This document shows positions 13,400-30,697 of a DNA stretch of 64,000 nucleotides, piece by piece (positions within the stretch are counted from its first letter, which is position 1; each line of letters begins with the position of its first letter). The translations under genes and the position numbers were made by a program. A model generated the notes under the pieces. It made no database searches and was not told the origin of the DNA. It was given only the letters and a program-made list of their open reading frames with translations. Source of the DNA: Rhabditoides inermis (Eukaryota > Nematoda > Chromadorea > Rhabditida > Rhabditidae); NCBI GenBank assembly GCA_963966185.1, contig CAWZYM010000074.1, forward strand, positions 1-64,000, written 5' to 3'.

Positions 13400-16223
13400 A
13401 TGACCAGCGAACAGGTGAGGAGAAGAGAGAGAGAGGGGAGATGAGAGAGATGCTGACATTGGCCGTTCAGGTGGCGTTTCTGTCGGCCGAGCAGCTGCAG
13501 AAGCTGCCATTCGCGGGCGTGGACTTCTCTCTGGGCCGCGGCGAGACCCCGTCTTCGATGCGCACCGACGACGACTTCACGTCGACTCACTTCGGAGGCA
13601 GCGCGCACTACTCGAGCCCCGACCACGCACAGACCTCGTCGTCGGACAGAGACGCCAGTCCGGACACGGACGGCAGCGAGCGGAGGGAGGAGGGACAGGG
13701 AGACGGGGAGGCGGCGTCGCCGGCGTCGAGCCATCTGGCCGACGCCATCCACCTCACACTCACCCCCGCCCCCACCGCGTCCGACAGGGACGAGTCCCCG
13801 GACACGGCCGCCACCGCCACCGACTCTGCGTCGACGGCCGACGGGGAGGCGGTGAGCCAGCTGGTGCCCCAGGTGGCAGACGACACGGCAGCCCTCGGAG
13901 CAGCCCTCTCCGTGTCCGGCTTCCCAGACATCAAGCCGCACGACATCTTCGCTATGCTGGCTGCGAAGGCGGGCGGCGCGGCGGCGGCGGCGGGAGGCGC
14001 GTTCCCCTTTCCCATGCCCTTCCCCATCATGCCAGCTGCCATGCCCCCCATGCCTGCCATGCCCGCACAGAGAATGACCGGACAGACACTCAACCCCGAC
14101 GGCACACCCAAGAAGGAGAAGCGGAAGCGCCAGCGCAGGAACCCCGTCTGGCCCTACTTCGAGGTGAACGACGGAACCGCCTACTGCAAGCAGTGTCTCT
14201 ACTCCACCAAGTCCGTCTTCAGCACCAACCTCAAGGTCCACCTCCGCTCCCACCACAGGGCGGACTACGAGAAGGTGGGTGGAGGAAAGGGGTATTGATT
14301 GGTATTGATCGGTTGCAGGTGATCGAGGCGGAGGATGCACTCAACCTCAACGCGCTTCTTCTGAGTGGAAATGCGGGCGTCGGCAACAACAACAAGAGGA
14401 ACAACCTGCCACCGATGACGAGCAGTATACTCATGACCATTAACAAGCGTGAGTGCTCCTCCTCCTCCTCCTTCTCTGGCGCCTTCTCCTTCTCCCCGTG
14501 TCTTGTCTTGTCTCTGAAGAGTGGGAGCTTATGAGATTTTTGATCATTGTCGTTGCGAGGTGCTCGTGTCTGCTTCTCGCCTCCGTTCCCCCGCTCTCCT
14601 CTCCTCCCACGCTCTCTCGCCCCTCGGGCAATGAGTAGTATATTGCCCAAGGGGTGCGCACTGTTGCATAGAGTCGCGAGTGGCGCACTGTTTGTCTATT
14701 TGACTAGATTGTTTGTTGATTGTGTCTGACCGTCGCTCTCGCATCTCTACCAGTACCCTCCGCGAATCGCGTGCTCTCTCGCGAGTCTTTCACTGACTGT
14801 CAGTGAGAGAGTGGGAGGGGAGAGAGGGACGCTTGTGGGTATTACGGTGTCTCAATGGCCGACGTCTCTCTTTGTGTGGTCGGGTAGAGGGAGAGGGGGG
14901 GGGGATTGAGTGAAAGGAGTTTCGTGGGTGGTCGTGTAATGTAACATGTACAGAGAGAGCGTGTCCTCATTTGTGCCTACTTGGAATGAGGGAAAGAGAT
15001 GGGGATGGGGACCGTTGACCGAGTTATTCAAAAAGGGAAAGTGCGCTGTTAGGGCGACTTTTTTTCGAGGTTGGATGTGTGAATGAAATGGGGAAGTGTT
15101 GACTGGTTCGATCCCGTTAGACTTTTTCATTGCAGTCAAGTCATGCTCACGCACTTTTTCCTATCTTGCCGCCCCATTTTTTTCGGGCTCTTCTTCTTGT
15201 GATAGTAGAGTAGTAGATATGTTTGAATCGACTGGTCTGTAAAGTACAAGTGTACTTTTTTATATCAGTGTGTGAGAGAGGAGACTGGGGTGAAGTCGAG
15301 ATAAAGTAATAGTAATGACGGTGCAGAAATCAGTACGGCGATTGGTAGACTAGTCAGTCGGTCGACTCTCTGCTAGGCGCTCCCATCCTCTTGTGACCAT
15401 GGCGATGCCTGTTGCTCTGCTTCCATTCAATGACCTCCTCTTCATCTGTGAGTAGAGTATGCCTGTGTCAACCTGACCTCTCGTTTCAGTGGCGAACCAG
15501 GCGACTGCGGCTGCGGCAGCTGGTCAGCCGACGGCGACAGGAGGAGGAGGAGGAGGGGAGGAGTCTCCTCTGAACAGTGTGCTGCGACAGACACTGGCGG
15601 CCGGCAGCCTCACACAGCAACTGCAGCACAACCCGCAGGGGGGACTCGCCCTCAATGCAACCAACCTAGCCACACTGAACATGGCTCGCTCGCAGCTCGC
15701 ACAGGCGATGGCGGGGGGAGGCCCCGCCAGCCCCGCAGACATATTCGCCCAGCTAGGCCTTCCCACCCCACCCAAGAACGCCAGCGGAACCACCCCCACT
15801 GGAGCCGTCCAGCCCAAGAAGAGACGGCTCAGGAGGCACCCCGTCTGGATGTACTACAAGGATCTGGAGGATAGGGTGAGTGGACGGGGGAGAGTGACGT
15901 CACTATGATGTGTGTTCAGATGGTCGGTTGCATCAACTGCGACTTCCGCACCGGATCCGCCTTCTCGACTAACCTCAAGATGCACCTGCGCGCGCACCAC
16001 AAGGAGGACTATGCTAAGGTAGGAGAGGGAGAGAGGGGGTTGAGAAGAGCTAGTTATGTCATGTGGATGTCGGCTTTATCTATTGCACTTTTGGCGCTTA
16101 CAGTTTCTCACGTGTTATCATGTGTAACTTGGCCGAGGTGGACTCGCAGTTAGGAAAGCGAATCGAGTTGCTGATGGTTTTTATCACTCTTCTCTGTGTG
16201 TGCGCAGTATGTGCGAAGCAAGC

Positions 16224-16268
<45 letters not shown>

Positions 16269-17444
16269 ATCTAGTGGTTCTGCTAGAATGTGCTGATAAG
16301 ACCGTCTGGCGTGGAGATGGGAATGGAGAGTTGCTGGTAGACGTGGTTGTGTTGCAGGTTCTGCAGTTGGAGGATGAGATGCGAGTGGATGAGGGCATCT
16401 TCGGTCCTCCGAACAAGATCAAGAGCGAGCTCATCTCTTTCATCCGAGGAGGCGGCAACGCCGCAACGCCTATCGAGGGTGAGTAGGGGGGAGGGGGGAG
16501 GAGATGGAGGGAGAGGGAAGAGGCGATCGCAGCGTCGAGGCGACTTGTCGTAAACAGTCCTTATCAGCGCATATCAACTTGTACTTGTCAATTTCCCCGA
16601 TGTTTGTGTGCCAGATAGATAGGGGAGGTATTGAGAAGGGTGTGTGATAACTTGACATTTGGCGAGTTGGGCGTGGACTGCAACGCAGTCTGAGATACTG
16701 TATAAGAGGAGACGAGAAAGGATGATCAATAATGGACGTGCATTGTAGGCTCGAACTCTTCGGCCCCGTCGCCGTCTCCCCTGGTGCGTCAGCTGATCAG
16801 CCAGACGATGGCGGGAGGGGGAGGAGGGCAACAGAAGGAGGCGAGCCCCGCTTCCGCCGCAGGCACTCCGCCCGCCATGCCTTTCAACTTCCAGCACATG
16901 TTCCAGCAGGTCGGTCACCCCCCCCCCCCTCCTTCGCTCTCTCTCTCCTCACCCTCTCCCTTTTCAGCAGATCAAGACGGAGCCGGAGCATCCGATTCAG
17001 GAGGAGATGTCGGCACAGGACCGTCTGGCCGCCCTGGTTGGCCTGCGGGAGGAGACCCCGACAGAGGCGCCGGCAGCGGCGGAGGCAGCGAACCCGTTCG
17101 AGGAGCTGCGACGGGCGGCCGAGCGGATCGCGGCGGTGAACATGGGGGTGGAGATGCAGGGCGGAGAGGGCAGCGTGTCGGAGAAGAGCGCGGCCGAGGA
17201 GGAGGAGAGGAAGGCGGACAGAGATCGCGCCCTCTCCCGCCTCCTACAACTGCGGCCAGAACTCAAGCACTGCGACGCATTCAACGACGCCGTGCGCGCC
17301 CTCGCCCCCGACTATACTCTCCCGGCGGAGGAGGAGAAAGCGGAGGAGGAGAAGGAGAAGGAGAAGGAGGCTGCTCCGGCCATGGATGCGATGAGCATGT
17401 TCCAGAACATGCTGCAGCAGTGGGCCATGCCCCCGCAGGTCTAG
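13400..17444 (+). CDS. Double BED-type zinc-finger protein, probable DNA-binding regulator
   Basis: Eight exons: 13400-13414, 13471-14274, 14319-14448, 15490-15875, 15920-16018, 16358-16478, 16749-16909, 16968-17444. They sum to 2193 nt (730 aa). Two BED-like fingers are visible. The first is near residues 228-273: basic KRKRQRRNPVW, then CKQC, then HLRSHH. The second spans exons 4-5: KKRRLRRHPVW, CINC, HLRAHH. Both have the aromatic VWxYF/VWMYY entry and C-x2-C plus H pairs of BED domains, which bind DNA in chromatin-boundary and transposase-derived proteins. The rest is low-complexity and acidic, with Ala/Gly/Gln-rich linkers and similar NIxxQxL-type helices (LRQTLAAG, VRQLISQTMAG). The 5-codon first exon MTSEQ is followed by a 56-nt intron. 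Exon 8 has tandem acceptors (TTTTCAGCAG), allowing one extra Gln. I cannot name an ortholog; function is inferred from the fingers. Confidence 0.85.
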
Positions 17445-18750
17445 ACACACACAGAGAGGAGGAGAGATATGGCTGTACAGACAGAATCCAGAGATATTGC
17501 ATGCATTTCCACGTTTTTACTTGACCCGCTTTTTCACTACTCGTGCAATTTCACCCAACCACACAATTCTACAAACAAACACGTTCCCCCTACTACCGGC
17601 ATTTTGGCGCGTTGTATCACTGTGCACGCTCAGGGAATCATTTTGTAGGCCCCGCCCACACACGCCCCGCCCCTCGCATTTAGCACTCTGCCCCTTTTCT
17701 GTACTCGCCTTATTGTATGCGCTTTTTGTAGGAACAGAGTTCTTTTTTCTGTCCATCTGCCCCCTTTTTATCGTACCGCATGTGCTTTCGATATGCACTG
17801 ATTGATTTTTGAATCACATTTGATACTTGGATATGTTGGCAAAGGATTTATACCGATTGAATAATAACCCGATATTATATGTAAAGATTATCACAGATAA
17901 AGATATTTACTATAGGTTTGTGTTATAGTGAAAATGTCAGACAAATCAAATTTTAAAATTCATAACAAGATGAAATGTTAGAAGCATTGTTGTTTTTATG
18001 TTTCCGTCTTTGTTCTTTCTGTTTGAAAGTCTTACAATAATACGAGAACATCGAGAGAGGCTACAGGATTGTTAGGCTGTGAGCAGAACTGTTAACGCCA
18101 TTTCATTACTTCCTCTTCTGTATACGCAACCGGCACCGACCATGTCCTGTCCAGTACTACACGGAATCGGGAGAGCGGCAAAATGTATCTTCTGGGTGTG
18201 TATCTTCACCTGTTTCAGCCGGTTTAGATATCTTTGATCCAGCGACTCCTGCAATCTGACCTCTTCTGTATTTCTCTGATCTTCCACATATCGTGAAAAT
18301 TATTGTGAGATTATATTTATCATAATGCATGACATGATATGTACCGGCATGTGCTGATGATGTGTATTGCATACTAAAACCGAACCGGTATACTAGTGCG
18401 GTGAGATAAGCACGAGCGAAGTGTCGAGAGACAGAGAATTCGGTTTGATTGGACAGTTTGATTTGATATGAACGCGGATTGTATAGTAGAGTAGACTAGT
18501 ATAGTAGTTGCGTGAATGTTCCACATCGTTCCACCGTGTAAAATACTCTCTAGGCCGAAGCTTCGCTTTCCCTGCTAATTAAGTGATATACATTTATCTA
18601 ACGTAGTACGTGGATAATGCGAGTTGTAAAAGTGTAAGACGGAAGAAATAACACCGGAAATATAACAACATCAACGACAAACAATGAGTGGGAAGAGGGG
18701 GGAAGGGGGGGGGGGGATGCGGAGAAAGAGAGAGAGATAGAGAGTGCCAG
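17445..18750. other. 3' flank of the BED-finger gene; no gene seen
   Basis: This contains the presumed 3' UTR, with CCCCGCCC-type short repeats near 17650-17680, followed by A/T-rich sequence and a G-run with short GA repeat at 18698-18741. That run abuts the 3' end of the LINE fragment. No coding exon is supported. Confidence 0.5.
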
Positions 18751-19632
18751 CTAGCCCGAGTGCTCATGATGCCTGAACTCGCAAATTGCGCCAAGGTCAA
18801 AACCGCTGAGCGCGGATTTGAAAGAAGCTAGTGACCCGTGGGTGACTATGCGGTCAGGAAGCTGATTCCACACGCGAACCACGCGCGAGACAAACCCATT
18901 GTGTACTACACTATTATACGTAGCCGTTCTACGCAGTTGGAGCGAGTTCTTGCGTCTGCCTCTGCCCGGTTGGACAGTGAACAGGGCTCGCAACTCGGGA
19001 CCCTCCATACCACGCAAAACCCTGAAACAGAAAATAAGATCGAGTTCAGTGCGACGGTACTCAAGTGAGTTCATACCAAACATAGCGAGGCGATCTAGAT
19101 AGGGAATACTGAAAGAATTATAGCCAAGTTTGTGAAGAGTGATTCGAGTGAAGTTTCGTAGAACAGACTCAATTTTGTTGATCTGCTCTAAGGTGTGAGG
19201 AGACCAGATGATAGAGCCGTATTCCAAGATTGGACGGACGTATGTACTGAATAAAGACGCATAAGTAGAGATATTTGGATAAGCGACAGCGCGCGCAATT
19301 GCGCACGCAGTTGCAGTTGCGCGACCGACTTTGACATCAATGTGGCTGCGAAAGTCAAGATTTGGCGTCATAAGAATGCCAAGATCGGGGATAGAGTCCT
19401 CAACCTGCTCCAGTCTCACGCCATCCAGTCTCAGTGGACAGTCGTGGGCGCTGAACAAGGATAGGTGACGACTCTTGGGCACAGACACTTCCATCTCCCA
19501 GTCATGTGACCAGGACGAGAAGTGTACCATGTCCACCTTCAACTCATGAAAGTCGATCATAGGCTCCCTGATCGTACGAAAGAATTTTGCGTCGGGGGGG
19601 TGATTTCCACTGTGAGTGATTTCCACTTGCAC
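18751..19632 (-). mobile_element. 5'-truncated non-LTR retrotransposon (C-terminal reverse-transcriptase ORF)
   Basis: A single uninterrupted 293-codon frame has the features of the C-terminal thumb and tail region of LINE ORF2 proteins. It includes the LGILMTPNLDFRSHID segment, then STYVRPILEYGSIIWSPH, a basic linker, and the closing VVRVWNQLPDRIV...FKSAL block. In such elements this part lies downstream of the catalytic YADD motif. The YADD motif and the endonuclease domain are absent, so the copy is a dead 5' truncation. No 3' poly(A) or TTA tail is evident; a G-rich and GA-rich stretch follows. The open frame without stops suggests a fairly recent insertion or purifying history. The clade (Jockey/CR1/RTE type) cannot be decided from this part alone. 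Confidence 0.8.
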
Positions 19633-20162
19633 ACTATCGAGGACATATTTAACAGTATTAATTATTAGTGATATGGTTTCTTCATTTTACAAATAAAATA
19701 AAATGGTTTTGAGGTAAATAGTTCTTTTTTTGTATATTTTAAATAATTTTAAACGCGCTTTTATTTTTTATTTATATTCGTCATTAAGCATACAACGGAA
19801 TTATGGCGTGGAATTTGTTTATTTTTGTTGCTTTGTTTATTTCTGGAGTATTGTGAAGTATATTTGTGTTTATATCATATTCTAATGGGTTTGTGTAACG
19901 AACGTCACACTATGAACTCTCTTGCTTGTCATCTTTCATTACATCACGCGTTGTCGATGTGTTTTCAAGAGACACGCGCGCGGTCGGTGTGACTTTTTCG
20001 CATCAAAAATCTAACACGCGCTGACTTTCTCCGAATCGAACATGTGTTCTCTCACCTGATCTCGAAATCCAGACACTATTTGTTGTCTCTGTCCTATTCT
20101 TATAGTTCTGACTGCTTTGTATCAATTATTGATTGAGTGATTTATCGATCGATCGATACCAG
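19633..20162. other. A/T-rich spacer upstream of VMP1
   Basis: About 530 bp, A/T-rich, between the truncated LINE and the VMP1 start. It must contain the VMP1 promoter or trans-splice site. I see an ATCGATCGATCGATACCAG run ending immediately before the ATG, but no convincing core promoter motif. Confidence 0.4.
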
Positions 20163-26834
<6,672 letters not shown>

Positions 26835-28151
26835 ACGTCTCTGCACCCGCTCACTCCGCAGATGTGATAGGCCCCGCCCCTCGTGGCCCCGCCCCTTCAT
26901 TGTTTGACTCGTCATCCCGTGTGTATCACACATTCCGCGCTTTCTCTCCCCCACCCGCTGCTTTTCTAATTTATGTTTTGGCACACGAAATAAGAAGAGA
27001 TTAGGGATTTGTTGTTTGCAAGGCGCGTTGCTTTGAATGAAAGAGCATTACGGTAATGTTCGTGAGTATCAAAGCTGTTTTCTACTAGATCAGAGATATA
27101 GGATGCGCGATAACAGAGTCTGTGCTATGTCTTTGATAGTGTTTTTATTTATTGTTTCCAGTAAGTCACGATAAACTGTTCTGTCTGATCTCTGGAAGAA
27201 GTGCGGGTGTCATCAGGGTCTATCCCGGACCTTGTGGTGTCAGTTGGAAGGCAAGAAGAGAGGGTAGGAAGGGAAGATGGGATAGAGTGAGGCATTTCGA
27301 ACCTTTTTCTCATTTGCGGTTGATTGTGTGTGGCACGAGGGGGCGGGTCAGAAGGGGAGACGGGGGAAGGAGGTATATAGGCGCCCCGAGCACGCGCCGC
27401 CTCAGCCTATTCTAGTCAGCCTCGGGCCATCCCTGCCTTCACTTATCATCTTGTCACTCATTGCCTATCACTCATGTTCCACTATGATTCCATGTTTTGG
27501 ATGAATCAGCGCACTGACACGTGTTGTGCGCCGGAAATGAGTGTATAGTGTTCGGTTGTGCATGTGTGCGTATTGCGTGGTGTATATAAAGTGTGCGTGT
27601 GAGGGTGAGGAGAGCACAGGAACGAATTTGACTGCTACTTCTCTTTGATTGTGGGTTGTGTCATGAAGTGGACTAAGCGTGTTGTTAGATGTGTGCGAAC
27701 TGTCGCCTTCTCAAAGTCGTTCCGTATGTTTGATCTGGTTGATTTCTCGATTAACCGATTATACCTTTTTCGAAGTGTTTTTGATGTGTGATGCATTAAG
27801 CGATTATGTCATATTCCTTAAGGGGAGGGTGGAGGATGTGCTATAGATAGAGGTAGATAAACAATCTTGTGATCAGCTCAACTGTTTTTTGTATGTCCGT
27901 GTTGTCCGTGTTTCGAGATGATAACTGAGTGAGAGCAATATGTCAAAGACGCAAATATGTGCGTTTGATTATCACGGATATAGATAGCCCAATCTCCTAA
28001 ATATTACTGATCTTAGAGAGAGAGAAAGAGAGAGAGGAGGGGGGAGGGAGAGGGAGAAGGAGATTCGTGCACCCCCGCATCCTCTCGCGCATTGACATTT
28101 GCGCGTATCGTTGATGAAATTGCACTTATTGTCTGCATTTTCCTCTTTCAG
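26835..28151. other. Spacer between VMP1 and the secreted-peptide gene, with TATA-like sites
   Basis: The VMP1 3' UTR begins here and includes two CCCCGCCC motifs at 26873-26894. Two TATA-like sequences are visible, TATATAG at 27373 and TATATAAA at 27583-27590; the second lies in GT-rich sequence about 570 nt before the next start codon. A CT-rich acceptor (TTTTCCTCTTTCAG) ends at 28151, immediately before the ATG of the next gene. That points to a 5' UTR intron or a trans-splice site. Confidence 0.5.
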
Positions 28152-29161
28152 ATGTCTCTGCTTCGGTCCCTTTTTGTACTATGTCTCTGTGTGTTCGCCG
28201 CCCTCGCCCTCCAAGAATTCGCGCCGGGACCCGCACCCATGATAAACTTCATGGAACAGCTGCAGAACCTGCAAAGGAACTATCCCGGTGAGTAAGCTCT
28301 TTTCCTCTCTCCCCCCCCCTCTCTCTCTCTCTCTCTCTGTCTGTTTTCCTCTCTTTCTCTTTTCAAGAGTTTATAATAGTAGTACCAAGTACACATGATA
28401 TTTGTTTGGTGGTATGACGGCATGTAAGATGTACATAATTTCCAATATTCCGTGCGTGTTTTGTGTTTTCGAGTGAATCTCACGAGTGGGAGTATTCTAT
28501 TTATACGAACCGCGCGTTGTGTGAATATTGCAAATACCCGTCTGTATTGCGTGATGAGATTCTATGGAGGAGTGGAGGAGGAATCGTAATATTGAGCCCT
28601 TCTAATGAGTATAGTATATTTTATATTGTCTCATGCTCTACTTTTAATCATATCAAAAATCTCATTAGATATGATGAGCTATCAGTGAAATGCGTGCGTG
28701 ACATTTGGCTTGAACAGTGAATCGATCGTTCCCCATAGTGAGTAGTGAGTGTAGCTAGTGTGCATAGTGAGTGAGATGTGCCCTCGGGGGGAAATAGCTA
28801 GGCCTTCCTGTTATCAGTGTTATCACCCATCATAGAGGACACGTTATCCAAAAGTATAAATAGTGGCGATACAAATAGATATAGCGGAAATTGTTTCTTA
28901 GTGACGTATGAGGGCTTTCCACGTCTAAAATGACACGACCTGTGCAAATGCAGGAAAGGAGCGCAGGTGCAAATATAATATTTATTTGCGAGTGATGTAT
29001 ATATAATTTATATAATTTCGATTCCCGCAGGCTCAAAGAGCACTGAAGGGCGCGATATTTCCCTGATTCGAATCGGCTCTGGCCAGAAGGAGGGGCGGAC
29101 TGATGCAAATAGATACAAAGATGCGAGAAAGAGACAAAAACGGACAGATTTGAATGATTGA
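28152..29161 (+). CDS. Small secreted peptide precursor, unrecognised family
   Basis: Exon 1 (28152-28287) encodes a clean signal peptide: MSLLRS, then the hydrophobic LFVLCLCVFAALAL, then QEFAPGPAPM. The mature start is Pro/Gln-rich and ends in QRNYP. Joining in phase to exon 2 (29031-29161, acceptor ATTCCCGCAG) gives 88 residues in total. That version has a tail rich in single and paired basic sites (ARKRQKR), which look like prohormone-convertase sites, and contains no cysteines. An alternative last exon at 29189-29250 (acceptor CCATTTTCAG) also joins in phase. It gives 65 residues with a RRSTRLYFGEE end. The size, signal peptide and basic sites fit a neuropeptide-like precursor, but I recognise no known family, and amidation sites of the usual G-K/R form are absent. 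The start is supported by a strong acceptor directly before the ATG. Confidence 0.5.
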
Positions 29162-29641
29162 CCGCCAACTAATCTTCTCCATTTTCAGCTGCCCAATTCC
29201 CGATTGGAATGCATCGCCGATCGACTAGGCTGTATTTCGGAGAGGAGTAGGAGAAGGAGGAGAAGGAGGAGAAGGAGGAGCAGGAGGAGCAGAGCCATAG
29301 CCACGATCTCATCATTCTCACCAATCGAGCACATATCCCCATACACCCACGCAAATCACCGGTACACATGTATATGCACACACACATATGCCATCGATAA
29401 ACAACGTTGTGATAGAGAGAGAGAGACGGTGTTGGAAAAAAGAGAAAATGAGAGAAGAGAGAAAAAAGAGAGAAAAGAAAGAGAGGAAGCGAGAAAGAGA
29501 GAAAGGGGAGAGAGAGAGAGAAAAAGAGAGAGAGAGAGAAAGAGAGAGCTGTTCGGATATATACATACCTATAATCCTATGCATTATTCAAATGAACCTG
29601 CATTCTTCTGTTACAGTATATTTATGACATCTGCTGAAGAA

Positions 29642-30340
29642 TGTAATAATAATAATAATAATAATAATAATAGTTTATCCATATGTTATCAATCATCAAA
29701 CAGCACAAACATCCTAGTACCGGTTAAGAACAAAGGGTGGTTTGGCAGAGCGATGACTGCGACAGAACCTTTTGACACCCAAAACGTGTATAGAAAAAGT
29801 CTGTCAATCTTAGAAACGAATGCAAGAACTTCTGAAGTTAGTAGAGAGAAAAAGCCAACTACGTCAGGACACTTCGTCGCCAGAGAGCAATAAAATTACA
29901 TACGAGTGGGGTCATCTACAGTGAAACGTGAGCGGTTGTGTGTGAAAAATGACATAAGTTCGTTTCTGAAGTCAATCTTTTTGAATTGGCATACTGTGGA
30001 AGAATCAAGGTTGTTCCAGTATTTTGTAACTCGATATGTAATGAAACTCTGACCAAGGGTGGTTCGTGACGCACATGTGATTTTTAAACCATTTGAACGC
30101 AGCGAAGCAGATCTAGCATTCGGCAAAACCAGAAGAAATGGATTTTCTGCTTTTATATGACCATAAATAAAGCTGTGGACAATTCTCAAATCTGACATAT
30201 ATAATATATGTAATATGTAAATAACAACTGAAAATGGAGAATAATACCACAAACGCGGAAGACGAAAAACACGAGTGGAAAGTGGATATTCGGTGGCTGG
30301 GTGATCTGTCATTCGATGCGAGATGCGACAGATAAAAGTC
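29642..30340 (-). mobile_element. Decayed LINE 3' fragment with (TTA)n tail
   Basis: Reading the minus strand from 30340 down, the frame encodes a degenerate reverse-transcriptase C-terminus. It has FIYGHIKAENPF, RTTLGQSFITYRVTKYWNNL and FRNELMSFF, the common closing block of LINE ORF2 proteins, and a stop at 29896. A frameshift near 30310 separates the upstream part. After about 220 nt of 3' UTR the copy ends in a TTA/ATT repeat of about ten units (29642-29672), typical of a LINE tail. It is a different family member from the copy at 18751-19632, because the closing residues are unlike. It is non-functional. Confidence 0.7.
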
Positions 30341-30536
30341 CACTTCTCTTCTGACTCACCTTTTTGTCACCAATCATTGCTCTCTTCATCACACAAAGAT
30401 GCAACCAATCCGATTCTCTCGAGAAACGAACGAACGCGACATTTTTCACACCCGTCCTATTGATTCTGGTACTGATAACTGATATCGTCTGACACTTTCA
30501 CCTGTTTGATTCATTAATTTATTGATTTATTGATCG

Positions 30537-30645
30537 ATGGCTGTGGGTTGGCTGCTGCGAGAGAATTCGACTGGATACGAGCTGAATAGACAACTACTGA
30601 AGGATCTGTGCAAGCGATGCGATGCAAAGGGAGTCACACAGGTAG

Positions 30646-30697
<52 letters not shown>

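Noticed and set aside
13345..14340. 331-codon antisense ORF opposite BED-gene exon 2
   Set aside because: A GC-rich shadow of the sense exon: no start context, no motif, and low-complexity Gly/Val/His composition mirroring sense codons.
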